From CAZRZN01 sp964604565 (GTDB taxonomy: Bacteria > Pseudomonadota > Alphaproteobacteria > Rhodobacterales > Rhodobacteraceae), in contig CAZRZN010000190.1 in assembly GCA_964604565.1 (NCBI GenBank), forward strand, positions 1-8,668: DNA of 8,668 nucleotides, written 5' to 3'. Position 1 is the first letter of the stretch; each line of letters begins with the position of its first letter. Shown here in pieces: positions 1 through 6,690 of this stretch. Below the pieces are notes generated by a model that was given only the letters and a program-made list of their open reading frames with translations, searched no databases and had not been told where the DNA came from. The position numbers and the translations under genes are program-made.

Positions 1-2
1 GG

Positions 3-89
3 GCGGGCTGCGACAACGGCTTCGCTTGCGCCGCGTCCACCTCTATGCGAGGCGTTGGGCTGGCACTGTTGGGGAGGAGCGGCGCTTGA
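3..89 (+). CDS. Possible C-terminal tail of an unidentified gene
   Basis: Frame 3 is open from the window edge to a TGA at 87-89, giving about 28 residues with two cysteines (around GCDNGFAC) and a short hydrophobic end. Third codon positions are mostly G or C, as expected for coding sequence here, but the stretch is too short to be decisive. Frame 1 is also open through this region. By analogy with related operons, nuoE or another small accessory gene would be expected just upstream, but I cannot identify this tail. The rest, 90-133, shows no structure I can name. Confidence 0.2.
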   Translation, partial: AGCDNGFACAASTSMRGVGLALLGRSGA

Positions 90-133
90 AACAGTGTGGA
101 ACCGCGCCAGCTTGGTAGAGCGAGAATGTGACC

Positions 134-1042
134 ATGAAAACTCCGATCTTCAGAATGACCCCTGATTATACGCCCGTGATGCGTCTGATGGCGATGCAGA
201 CCCGTTTCGCCATCGAGACCAGCCAGAGCATGATGAAACTGGCCATGCTGCCCTGGTCCGGGCTTCCTGCCGGGTTCGGTTCGATCTGCGCGCCGATGGG
301 CAGCGCCAAGCCGACGACGGCAGATACAAAGACGAAGTCGACAGAGACAAAGGCACCGGCAAAACCGGCGGCACCGAAGTCGGTCAAGACATCCGATGCC
401 GATGAGACGGGATCGAAGGTCGTGGCCTTGCCCGCCGAGAAAAAGGCCGAAGCCAAACCGACCACCGCAAGGGTCGAAGCCCCTTCGAAGGCCCCGGCAA
501 AGGCAAAGCCCACCCAAGCGCCCGCGCAGGAAGAGGCCACAGCCAAAAAGGCGCCCGCGAAACAGACCCCCGCGACCCAAGCCGCAGGGACTCAAGTTAC
601 GGCGAAAGAGGTCAACGCGGACAAACCCTTGGCGAACAAAGGCCCGGTGCTCGAAAAGCCGGCAACGACGCAGGCGGCCGACAAACCGCGACAGCCATCG
701 TCGCAGACGCCACCGCAGGAATCCGCGACGTCACCTTCGGCAAAGGCGGCACAGGCTGAGAAATCTCCTGCCGCGGCGGTCTCCGCTAACGAAACCGCGG
801 CGGCGATGGTCAAGCCTAAGGCCATCGCGGAGCCCGCGGGCGGTGGCGATGACCTTTCCGTGCTGAATGGTGTCGGTCCCAAACTCGCCGAGGCCCTCAA
901 GGCCGAAGGCATCCACACCTACGCGCAGATCGCCGCCTGGACACCTGCAAATACGGCATGGGCCGATGAGAATCTGCCGGGTGTGCCGGGCCGCGCGTCG
1001 CGCAATGGCTGGGTGGCGCAGGCCGCCGAGCTGGCGAAGTAA
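134..1042 (+). CDS. Helix-hairpin-helix domain protein with long Ala/Lys/Pro-rich linker, nuo operon
   Basis: A 302-aa protein in three parts. Residues 1-57 form a Met-rich, probably helical N-terminus (MRLMAMQTRFAIETSQSMMK) faintly like a phasin. Residues about 58-237 are a low-complexity, probably disordered linker of Ala, Lys, Pro, Thr, Gln and Glu. Residues about 238-302 form a compact helix-hairpin-helix domain (LSVLNGVGPKLAEALKAEGI, then a Trp-rich tail). This C-terminal domain resembles the one that, as I recall, ends long NuoE proteins in other Rhodobacterales and is also fused to some alphaproteobacterial L21 ribosomal proteins. HHH domains often bind DNA, but in this setting a protein-interaction role is equally possible. 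The ATG at 134 is chosen over the in-frame GTG at 128; a weak GAGA lies 7-8 nt before it. The gene ends 12 nt before the DUF5337 gene. The function is unknown, and automatic labels such as 'endonuclease' would be unsupported because no catalytic residues are visible. Confidence 0.85.
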   Translation: MKTPIFRMTPDYTPVMRLMAMQTRFAIETSQSMMKLAMLPWSGLPAGFGSICAPMGSAKPTTADTKTKSTETKAPAKPAAPKSVKTSDADETGSKVVALPAEKKAEAKPTTARVEAPSKAPAKAKPTQAPAQEEATAKKAPAKQTPATQAAGTQVTAKEVNADKPLANKGPVLEKPATTQAADKPRQPSSQTPPQESATSPSAKAAQAEKSPAAAVSANETAAAMVKPKAIAEPAGGGDDLSVLNGVGPKLAEALKAEGIHTYAQIAAWTPANTAWADENLPGVPGRASRNGWVAQAAELAK

Positions 1043-1054
1043 TAACGGGGCGCG

Positions 1055-1273
1055 ATGTCCAGACATCAGGATTTCAACCGGCGGGGCCGCATGATCGCGC
1101 TGGTGATCGCCGGGACGGGTCTTGGCTGGATCGTGGCCAATGCGATTGGTGCGGCGCTCGGCTGGACGTCGCGGATTCAGGCGCTTTTCGACCTTGCCGC
1201 TCTTGGCGGCTTTGTCTGGGCGATGTGGTTGATATACGGACTCTGGCGGGACCGCCGGGAACACGGGGATTGA
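1055..1273 (+). CDS. DUF5337 family small membrane protein
   Basis: A 72-aa protein with two predicted membrane helices, about residues 13-35 and 43-64. They are joined by a short loop (GWTSRIQ) and flanked by a basic N-terminus (RHQDFNRRGR) and a charged C-terminus (RDRREHGD), which suggests both ends are cytoplasmic. The pattern matches the DUF5337 proteins found next to nuoF in Rhodobacterales. The role is unknown; an assembly or stability factor for complex I is a guess from position. The start at 1055 gives the full basic N-terminus; an internal ATG at 1091 would remove it. Only 3 nt separate its stop from the nuoF start, so the two are probably translated together. Confidence 0.85.
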   Translation: MSRHQDFNRRGRMIALVIAGTGLGWIVANAIGAALGWTSRIQALFDLAALGGFVWAMWLIYGLWRDRREHGD

Positions 1274-1276
1274 AAG

Positions 1277-2575
1277 ATGCTTCAGGATCAGGACCGAATC
1301 TTTACCAACCTCTACGGCATGCATGACCGGACATTGGCCGGCGCAAGGAAACGTGGACATTGGGACGGGACAAAGGACATCCTCGCCAAGGGGCGGGACT
1401 GGATCGTCGATGAGATGAAGGCCAGCGGGCTGCGCGGGCGCGGTGGCGCCGGGTTTCCAACCGGTCTAAAATGGTCCTTCATGCCCAAGGAATCCGACGG
1501 GCGTCCCGCCTATCTGGTTGTGAACGCGGATGAATCCGAGCCCGGCACCTGCAAGGACCGGGAGATCATGCGCCATGATCCGCACACGCTGATCGAAGGC
1601 TGCCTGATCGCGTCCTTCGCGATGCAGGCGCATGCCTGCTATATCTACATCCGCGGTGAATACATCCGCGAGAAAGAGGCGCTTCAGGCGGCCATCGACG
1701 AGGCCTATGACGCGGGTCTGCTGGGCAAGAACGCTGCGGGCAGCGGCTGGGATTTCGAGCTGTTCCTGCATCACGGCGCCGGCGCCTATATCTGCGGTGA
1801 GGAAACCGCCCTTCTGGAAAGCCTTGAAGGCAAGAAGGGCATGCCCCGGATGAAGCCGCCCTTTCCGGCGGGCGCGGGCCTCTACGGGTGCCCGACGACG
1901 GTGAACAACGTGGAATCCATCGCCGTTGTGCCGACGATCCTGCGCCGCGGGGCGGAATGGTTCTCCGGCTTTGGCCGCGACAACAACAAAGGGACCAAGG
2001 TCTTTGCGATCTCCGGCCATGTGAATCGGCCATGCGTGGTGGAAGACGCCATGTCCATCAGCTTTGAAGAGCTGATCGAGACGCATTGCGGCGGCATTCG
2101 CGGCGGTTGGGACAACCTGAAGGCGGTGATCCCCGGCGGATCCTCCGTTCCCTGCGTGCGCGGCGAAAAGATGCGCGACGCGGTCATGGACTTCGACTAT
2201 CTGCGCGGTGAGCTTGGCTCCGGGTTGGGGACGGCGGCGGTGATCGTGATGGACAAGAACACCGACATCATCAAGGCGATCTGGCGTCTGTCCAAGTTCT
2301 ACAAGCATGAATCCTGCGGCCAGTGCACGCCCTGCCGCGAGGGCACGGGCTGGATGATGCGCGTGATGGACCGGCTGGTGCGTGGCGAGGCGGAAGTCGA
2401 GGAAATCGACATGCTGTTCGACGTGACCAAGCAGGTCGAGGGCCACACGATCTGTGCCCTTGGCGATGCGGCCGCATGGCCGATCCAGGGGTTGATCCGG
2501 AATTTCCGCGACGAGATCGAGGACCGCATCAAGGCCCAGAAATCCGGGCGCGTGAGCGCCGTCGCGGCGGAGTGA
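1277..2575 (+). CDS. nuoF: NADH-quinone oxidoreductase subunit F (51 kDa; NADH/FMN site)
   Basis: A 432-aa protein, about the length of Paracoccus Nqo1. It is the NADH dehydrogenase tip of complex I on the cytoplasmic side: it oxidises NADH, reduces FMN and passes electrons to a [4Fe-4S] cluster. Visible family motifs are GRGGAGFPTGLKW at residues 54-66 and NADESEPGT at 83-91 (nucleotide and FMN binding), and the glycine-rich GAGAYICGEETALLESLEG at 167-185. The cluster ligands are C347, C350 and C353 in ESCGQCTPCREG, plus C393 in TICALGD. No key residue is missing. It begins 3 nt after the DUF5337 stop with only a weak GAAAG before the ATG, consistent with coupled translation. It would partner NuoE, probably encoded upstream of the window, and NuoG. 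Confidence 0.98.
   Translation: MLQDQDRIFTNLYGMHDRTLAGARKRGHWDGTKDILAKGRDWIVDEMKASGLRGRGGAGFPTGLKWSFMPKESDGRPAYLVVNADESEPGTCKDREIMRHDPHTLIEGCLIASFAMQAHACYIYIRGEYIREKEALQAAIDEAYDAGLLGKNAAGSGWDFELFLHHGAGAYICGEETALLESLEGKKGMPRMKPPFPAGAGLYGCPTTVNNVESIAVVPTILRRGAEWFSGFGRDNNKGTKVFAISGHVNRPCVVEDAMSISFEELIETHCGGIRGGWDNLKAVIPGGSSVPCVRGEKMRDAVMDFDYLRGELGSGLGTAAVIVMDKNTDIIKAIWRLSKFYKHESCGQCTPCREGTGWMMRVMDRLVRGEAEVEEIDMLFDVTKQVEGHTICALGDAAAWPIQGLIRNFRDEIEDRIKAQKSGRVSAVAAE
2569..2572 (+). promoter_or_regulatory. Ribosome binding site supporting a GTG start
   Basis: GGAG inside the last codons of nuoF lies 7 nt before the GTG at 2580. This favours the GTG over the in-frame ATG at 2592 as the start of the next gene. 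Confidence 0.5.
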
Positions 2576-2579
2576 TCCC

Positions 2580-2981
2580 GTGCGTGGGCGAATGTTTCGG
2601 GCCTCCTGCCAACTGGCCGGGGGCTTGGCCCTTTTAACGTCCGCGGCCTTGGCGCAGGGCAAGATGCCATTCTACCTTGACGATACGGTCGTCTATGGGG
2701 ACCGTGTATTCAACGCTTCCTTCGCCCTGTTCGAGCGCGAGGACGTGCGGGCGGCTCCGGTCTCCGGCGCGCCCCAGAAGGAGTGGGTGGAGGAGAGCAG
2801 CCTGTCCATCTACGCGGTGGAGCAGCCGGATTTGGGCGCTGACGAAAGGGCGCTGGCGCTGAAGCTGTCGCGCGCATTCTGTGCGCATCACGGTCTGACC
2901 GTCCGGGCCAAGCCGGAGCGCAGCTTTCACAGCGGATCCGAATGGACCTTCTACAACCTGTGCTGGAAAGACGGATGGTGA
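2580..2981 (+). CDS. Small exported protein of unknown function, nuoF-adjacent
   Basis: A 133-aa protein starting at GTG 2580 (ATG 2592 is an alternative four codons later). The N-terminus is a typical Sec signal peptide: a basic start (RGRMFR), a hydrophobic core (GGLALLTSAALA) and an Ala-X-Ala cleavage site just before QGK. The mature chain of about 105 residues has exactly two cysteines (AFCAHHG and NLCWKDGW), so a single periplasmic disulphide is plausible. I do not recognise a family. The gene starts 4 nt after nuoF and its stop overlaps the next start in ATGGTGA, so it is tightly coupled to both neighbours. A role in complex I assembly or in the envelope is inferred from position only. 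Confidence 0.8.
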   Translation: MRGRMFRASCQLAGGLALLTSAALAQGKMPFYLDDTVVYGDRVFNASFALFEREDVRAAPVSGAPQKEWVEESSLSIYAVEQPDLGADERALALKLSRAFCAHHGLTVRAKPERSFHSGSEWTFYNLCWKDGW

Positions 2982-3457
2982 CCGGTTGGCATCTGGCACA
3001 GTTGAACATCGGCCGGCTGGTGGCGCCGACGGACGATCCGCGCGTGACCGAGTTCATGGCAAACCTTGACCGCGTCAACGGGCTGGGCAAGCGGATGCCG
3101 GGCTTTGTCTGGATGATGGAGGGGTCAGGTGAGCCGGGGACCGGAAATACGGAAAACGCGGTCGACGGCGATCCTCGATTTGTCACCAACCTGACCGTCT
3201 GGAAAGACCTCGCCAGTCTGGACCGTTTTGTCTGGGGCACGATCCACAAGCAATTCTATGACCGCCGCCAAGAGTGGTTCGAGGTGCTGGGCGAACAGCA
3301 TTTCGTGATGTGGTGGGTGCCCGAAGGTCACCAGCCCACGCAGGACGAAGCCCTTGCGCGGCTTGCCCATCGAAAGGCGCATGGCGACAGCGATCACGCC
3401 TTTGGTTGGGCCTGGTTGCAAGACACGGGCCTATGGAAAACGCACAGCTGCGCTTGA
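2975..3457 (+). CDS. DUF3291 domain protein (predicted ferredoxin-like alpha/beta barrel)
   Basis: A 160-aa soluble protein without signal peptide. The start at ATG 2975 gives MVTGWHLAQLNIGRL, matching the usual family beginning; an upstream in-frame ATG at 2942 would add 11 residues that overlap the previous gene and look unconserved. Family features are the HLAQLNI strand, the DDPRVTEF helix start, the PGFVW strand at about 45-49, the TNLTVWKDLASLDRFVW segment and the late MWWVPEGHQPT strand. DUF3291 proteins are thought to adopt the dimeric alpha/beta barrel fold of antibiotic-biosynthesis monooxygenase-like enzymes; substrate and reaction are unknown. The overlap ATGGTGA with the preceding gene implies translational coupling. 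Its presence in a respiratory operon is unexplained. Confidence 0.85.
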   Translation: MVTGWHLAQLNIGRLVAPTDDPRVTEFMANLDRVNGLGKRMPGFVWMMEGSGEPGTGNTENAVDGDPRFVTNLTVWKDLASLDRFVWGTIHKQFYDRRQEWFEVLGEQHFVMWWVPEGHQPTQDEALARLAHRKAHGDSDHAFGWAWLQDTGLWKTHSCA

Positions 3458-3509
3458 CCATCCGGCGCGCCGGGGTGACAGTCGCGACCATGGAAAAGGG
3501 ACTTTGGCG

Positions 3510-3845
3510 ATGAAATACGTTGTGATGCTGGGATTGGTGGCGCTGTCCCTGTCCGGCTGTGATCGCGCCGGCTTGTTCCGCGATAACGTGCCCCTTTTCG
3601 ACGGCCAGCGGTTTCGCGGGTCGGTCAAATCAGAACGAACCAATCGGCAGGTTTTCACGGTCACGATCAATCAGGTGTCGAAATCCGCGGAAGGCGCGGT
3701 TGCGGCCGCGGATTACAAGGCAAAGCAACACTGTATCCAGTATTACGGAACGTCTGACATCGACTGGACGGTTGGCCCGGACAGCAGCCCGCTGCCTGTG
3801 TCGAACGATACGTTGACCCTGCGGGGTAGCTGCCGCGATATCTGA
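3510..3845 (+). CDS. Small lipoprotein of unknown function
   Basis: A 111-aa protein starting at ATG 3510, with the ribosome binding site AAGGGA at 3496-3501 placed 8 nt before it. The N-terminus is a lipoprotein signal: MKYVVMLGLVALSLSGC with lipobox LSGC, making Cys17 the lipidated residue. The next residue is Asp, which in E. coli retains lipoproteins at the inner membrane; whether this rule holds in alphaproteobacteria is uncertain. The mature chain has two more cysteines (QHCIQYYG and GSCRDI), suggesting a disulphide, in a probably beta-rich domain. I recognise no family. It follows the DUF3291 gene by 52 nt and is the last gene before a 162-bp gap. Confidence 0.8.
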   Translation: MKYVVMLGLVALSLSGCDRAGLFRDNVPLFDGQRFRGSVKSERTNRQVFTVTINQVSKSAEGAVAAADYKAKQHCIQYYGTSDIDWTVGPDSSPLPVSNDTLTLRGSCRDI

Positions 3846-3887
3846 ACCGGGACCGCAGGCGCGCCCTTTGACCGGGAACCGCAGGCG
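3846..3887 (+). repeat. Short imperfect direct repeat after the lipoprotein gene
   Basis: ACCGGGACCGCAGGCG at 3846-3861 recurs as ACCGGGAACCGCAGGCG at 3871-3887, differing by one inserted A, with a 25-nt period. It begins immediately after the stop codon. No poly-T tract follows, so it is not an obvious intrinsic terminator. It may be a small local duplication. Confidence 0.5.
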
Positions 3888-3940
3888 TGGCGCAGAGGCC
3901 GGTCGTGGAAAACCGCCGATCCGGCGCGCATTCGGTCGCT

Positions 3941-3955
3941 GGATATTGAATATCC
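3941..3955. promoter_or_regulatory. 15-bp perfect palindrome, possible operator
   Basis: GGATATTGAATATCC is a perfect inverted repeat of 7-bp arms around a single central base. It is AT-rich in GC-rich surroundings and ends 52 nt before the DUF5333 start. The symmetry and position suit a dimeric regulator binding site. I do not recognise a known regulator's consensus, and no clear -35/-10 pair stands out between it and the gene. Confidence 0.35.
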
Positions 3956-4007
3956 GATGGCTTTGCCCCCACCTCTGGCAGGGAAATTTCATAAAGGAGT
4001 GCAGTTA

Positions 4008-4400
4008 ATGCGCCTGACTCTGGCCACTGCCGTTTGTATGTGTTTCGCCCTGCCGGCGGCGTCGAAACCGCCCCTGAGCGAAGTTTCTGAAATCGACAAC
4101 GGTCTCATGACCATCGCGATCGCGGATGAGATCCGCAAGAATTGCGATGACATCAGCGCGCGCCTGATCCGTGCCTATCAGCAGATCAAGACGCTGGAAC
4201 GCCGGGCCAAGGCGCTTGGGTATTCCGACGATGAGATCGACACCTATGTGAACTCCGACTCCGAAAAGGCGCGGATGCGCCAGAAGGCAAATGCCTATCT
4301 TGCCGCGCAGGGGGTGTCCGCATCCGACACCAAGGCGTTGTGCCGCTTTGGCCGGGACCAGATCGCTGCGGGCGGACCCGTCGGATTTTTCCTGCGCTGA
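4008..4400 (+). CDS. DUF5333 family exported protein
   Basis: A 130-aa protein starting at ATG 4008 behind the best ribosome binding site in this part of the window, AAAGGAG at 3993-3999, 8 nt upstream. A signal peptide covers about residues 1-19 (MRLTLATAVCMCFALPAAS), leaving a mature helical domain of about 111 residues. The mature part has two cysteines (RKNCDD and ALCRFGRD) that could form one disulphide, and ends in a Gly-rich tail (AAGGPVGFF). The sequence matches the DUF5333 proteins that sit beside nuoG in Rhodobacterales. The function is unknown. The gene is flanked by the only two long gaps in the operon (162 and 216 bp), so it may be separately expressed. Confidence 0.85.
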   Translation: MRLTLATAVCMCFALPAASKPPLSEVSEIDNGLMTIAIADEIRKNCDDISARLIRAYQQIKTLERRAKALGYSDDEIDTYVNSDSEKARMRQKANAYLAAQGVSASDTKALCRFGRDQIAAGGPVGFFLR

Positions 4401-4458
4401 GTCGCGTGAGGGCGGCACGGGTTCCGGCAACGTATTCAATTTTCAAAAGCAAGCAGAA

Positions 4459-4497
4459 GCGGCAAAACACCGGATCGGGCCTGCCGCGTCGTTTTTT
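4459..4497 (+). terminator. Terminator-like hairpin with T6 between the DUF5333 gene and nuoG
   Basis: GCGGCA at 4459-4464 can pair with TGCCGC at 4482-4487 around a 17-nt loop, followed after 4 nt by TTTTTT at 4492-4497. The stem is only 6 bp and the loop is long, so it is weak as an intrinsic terminator. It could be an attenuator or processing site within the operon. The rest of the 4401-4616 gap shows no gene and no promoter I would defend. Confidence 0.35.
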
Positions 4498-4616
4498 CCC
4501 GCCTTTTCGCTGCACCTGCATCTGGTATCGTGGCGCCATGCACGATAGAACCGGCGGCAACTGCGGCTCATCTGTAGGGTGGTCGCTGCCAGCCGAGGAA
4601 TTGGAGAGGCACGGGC

Positions 4617-5499
4617 ATGTCCGATACGCGGAAGATCATCATCGACGGTCGGGAAATAGAGGTGGACGGGGCGATGACCCTGATTCAGGCCTGTGAACAG
4701 GCCGAGATCGAAGTCCCGCGCTTTTGTTACCACGAACGTCTGTCCATCGCCGGCAATTGCAGGATGTGTCTTGTCGAAGTGGTCGGCGGGCCGCCCAAGC
4801 CAGCAGCCTCCTGCGCGATGCAGGTCCGTGATCTGCGCGGAGGCCGTAACGGCGAGCTGCCGGAGGTCAAGACCAACTCCCCCATGGTCAAGAAGGCCCG
4901 CGAGGGGGTGATGGAGTTCCTGCTCATCAACCATCCGCTGGATTGTCCGATCTGCGATCAGGGCGGCGAATGCGACCTTCAGGATCAGGCGATGGCCTAC
5001 GGGGTCGATTTCTCGCGCTACCGCGAACCCAAGCGGGCGACCGACGATCTGGACCTCGGCCCGCTGGTCGAGACTCACATGACGCGCTGCATCTCCTGCA
5101 CGCGCTGCGTGCGCTTTACCACCGAGGTGGCCGGGATCAGCCAGATGGGTCAGACCGGACGCGGCGAAGATGCCGAGATTACATCCTATCTCAACGAGAC
5201 GCTGGATTCGAACCTTCAGGGCAATATCATCGACTTGTGCCCGGTGGGCGCGCTGGTGTCGAAACCCTACGCCTTTACCGCCCGTCCGTGGGAACTGACC
5301 AAGACCGAATCCATTGACGTCATGGACGCGCTGGGATCCAGCATCCGGGTGGACACCAAGGGACGCGAGGTCATGCGCTTTCTGCCGCGCAACCACGACG
5401 GCACGAACGAGGAATGGATTTCCGACAAGACCCGCTTTGTCTGGGACGGGTTGCGGCGTCAGCGTCTGGACCGACCGTATATCCGCGAGAACGGCAAGC
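4617..5499 (+). CDS. nuoG: NADH-quinone oxidoreductase subunit G, N-terminal part (broken at assembly gap)
   Basis: The first 294 codons of nuoG, starting at ATG 4617 with GGAGAGG at 4603-4609, 7 nt upstream. NuoG is the large peripheral-arm subunit of complex I and carries several iron-sulphur clusters between NuoF/NuoE and the quinone-side subunits. All expected ligands are present: C37, C48, C51 and C66 for the [2Fe-2S] cluster; H106, C110, C113 and C119 (CPICDQGGEC) for the His-ligated [4Fe-4S] cluster; and C158, C161, C164 (CISCTRC) plus C208 (CPVGAL) for the second [4Fe-4S] cluster. The reading frame is intact until it runs into the Ns at 5500. Translation beyond that point is adapter-derived and ends at a false stop at 5619-5621. 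Joined to the 3' part with the duplicate copy collapsed, the protein would be about 661 aa, close to the normal family length. Confidence 0.95.
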
Positions 5500-5509
5500 N
5501 NNNNNNNNN
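5500..5509. other. Assembly gap of 10 Ns
   Basis: Ten consecutive undetermined bases inside nuoG mark a scaffold join. The number is probably a placeholder. The flanking duplicate sequence suggests the true gap is negative, that is, the contig ends overlap. Confidence 0.99.
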
Positions 5510-5534
5510 GTTCAGACGTGTGCTCTTCCGATCT
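5510..5534 (+). other. Illumina sequencing adapter remnant
   Basis: The 25 nt after the Ns match the 3' end of the Illumina TruSeq read-2 adapter, ending in GCTCTTCCGATCT. Genomic sequence resumes at 5535. Forward translations give FRRVLFRS or SDVCSSDL and the reverse gives IGRAHV, peptides that commonly betray this contaminant in protein databases. Confidence 0.98.
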
Positions 5535-6690
5535 CGGCTTGCGGCGCCAGCGTCTGGACCGGCCCTACGTCCGCGAAAACGGCAAGCTGCGACCCGCGAC
5601 ATGGCCGGAGGCGCTGAGTAAAGCGGCCGAGGCGGTCAAAGGCGCGAAAAGCCTTGCGGGGATCATTGGGGATCTGGCGCCCGCCGAAGCCATCTTCAGC
5701 CTGAAACAACTGGTCGAAGCGCAGAACGGCGTCATGGAATGCCGCACCGATGGCGCGCGCCTTCCGGCGGGGAACCGGTCGGCCTATGTCGGCAATGTCG
5801 CCATCGAAGAGATCGACGAGGCCGATGAGATCATCCTCGTGGGAACCAATCCGCGCGATGAGGCGCCGGTGCTGAACGCGCGCATCCGCAAGGCCTGGAC
5901 GCAGGGCGCGACTGTCAAGCGGATCGGCCCGGTGGCGGACCTCACCTACGATGTCGAGGAATGCGGCGAGGGGCGCGAGGCGCTGGCGAATGTGACGGCA
6001 GCCGAAGGAGCCATCGTGATCGTGGGGCAGGGCGCGGTGCAGGAGGCCGACGGGGCCGCCGTGCTGGCAGCCTGCATGGCGCTGTCGGGCCGAATGCTGG
6101 TTCTGCACACGGCCGCGTCCCGCGTGGGCGCGCTGGATATCGGCGCGGCAAACGACGCCGGAATGGAGGCCGTGAACAAGGCTGACGTGATCTACAATCT
6201 CGGCGCGGATGAGGTGGAGATCGGCACGGGGGCCTTCGTGATCTATCAGGGCAGCCACGGCGACCGGGGCGCACATCGCGCTGACGTGATCCTGCCGGGC
6301 GCGGCCTACACGGAAGAACAGGGCCTGTTCGTCAATACCGAAGGGCGCCCACAGCTTGCGCTGCGCGCCAGTTTTGCACCGGGCGAGGCCAAGGAAAACT
6401 GGGCCATTCTTCGCGCGCTTTCCGCCGAGATGGACGCGACATTGCCGTGGAACACGCTGGCCGAACTGCGCCGGAAGCTTGTGGCAGAGGTGCCGCATCT
6501 GGCGCATGTCGACGAGGTGCCGGAAAACGACTGGCAGCCGCTTGAGGCGGGGACGCTCGGGGATGCGGCGTTCCGATATGCGGTTCGCGACTTCTACCTG
6601 ACGAACCCGATTGCCCGGGCGTCGGAACTGATGGCGGAATTGTCGCGCAGTGCCGCCGAACGCGCCTCGGCGCCGCTGGCCGCCGAATAA
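5535..6690 (+). CDS. nuoG: NADH-quinone oxidoreductase subunit G, C-terminal part (5' end lost at assembly junction)
   Basis: The remaining nuoG sequence, read with codons starting at 5536 (GGC) and ending at TAA 6688-6690. Residues equivalent to about 278-294 repeat the end of the N-terminal fragment; about 367 new residues follow. The fragment has the molybdopterin-oxidoreductase-like domain of NuoG, with LAGIIGDLAPAEA, the ADEIILVGTNPRDEAPVLNA strand-loop region, and the GSHGDRGAHRADVILPGAAY and EEQGLFVNTEGRPQ segments near the end of the domain. No metal cofactor is expected there in this lineage. It lies one frame away from the 5' part only because of the adapter and Ns. The downstream gene starts directly after its stop. 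Because the overlap with the 5' part is diverged, this piece may come from a different strain. Confidence 0.93.

Larger units (their letters stand above)
5447..5587 (+). repeat. Two diverged copies of one 53-bp nuoG segment flanking the assembly junction
   Basis: 5447-5499 and 5535-5587 align without gaps at 46 of 53 positions. Six of the seven differences are silent third-position changes and one changes Ile to Val; both copies encode GLRRQRLDRPY(I/V)RENGK. They are offset by 88 nt, so the second is in another frame. The separation consists only of 10 Ns and adapter. This is an overlap between two contig ends that was not merged because the sequences differ, and not a genomic tandem repeat. 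Confidence 0.9.

Noticed and set aside
396..866. Arg/Pro-rich alternative + frame inside the helix-hairpin-helix gene
   Set aside because: It is a frame-shifted reading of the Ala/Lys/Pro linker; the main frame continues into a recognisable domain.
1466..2662. 398-codon antisense open frame opposite nuoF
   Set aside because: It is a His/Arg/Gly-rich shadow of nuoF with no recognisable domain and no ribosome binding site of note.
3433..3513. 26-codon ORF whose stop overlaps the lipoprotein start in ATGA
   Set aside because: It has no ribosome binding site, overlaps the end of the DUF3291 gene, and the lipoprotein has its own good site at 3496-3501. The ATGA overlap is probably chance.
3898..3925. 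GCCGG...CCGGC inverted repeat as a terminator for the lipoprotein gene
   Set aside because: The stem is only 5 bp with an 18-nt loop and no following T tract, which is expected by chance in GC-rich DNA.
4443..5396. 317-codon antisense open frame opposite nuoG
   Set aside because: It mirrors the NuoG coding strand, has no family resemblance, and the + strand carries all iron-sulphur motifs.
5314..5535. Apparent ATG-initiated extension of the nuoG 3' part upstream through the Ns
   Set aside because: The frame is wrong for NuoG in 5314-5499 and continues only through Ns and adapter; the real 5' coding sequence is in the frame starting at 4617.
5447..5587. Tandem duplication or programmed frameshift in nuoG
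   Set aside because: The two copies are separated only by Ns and adapter, so the arrangement is an assembly artefact.
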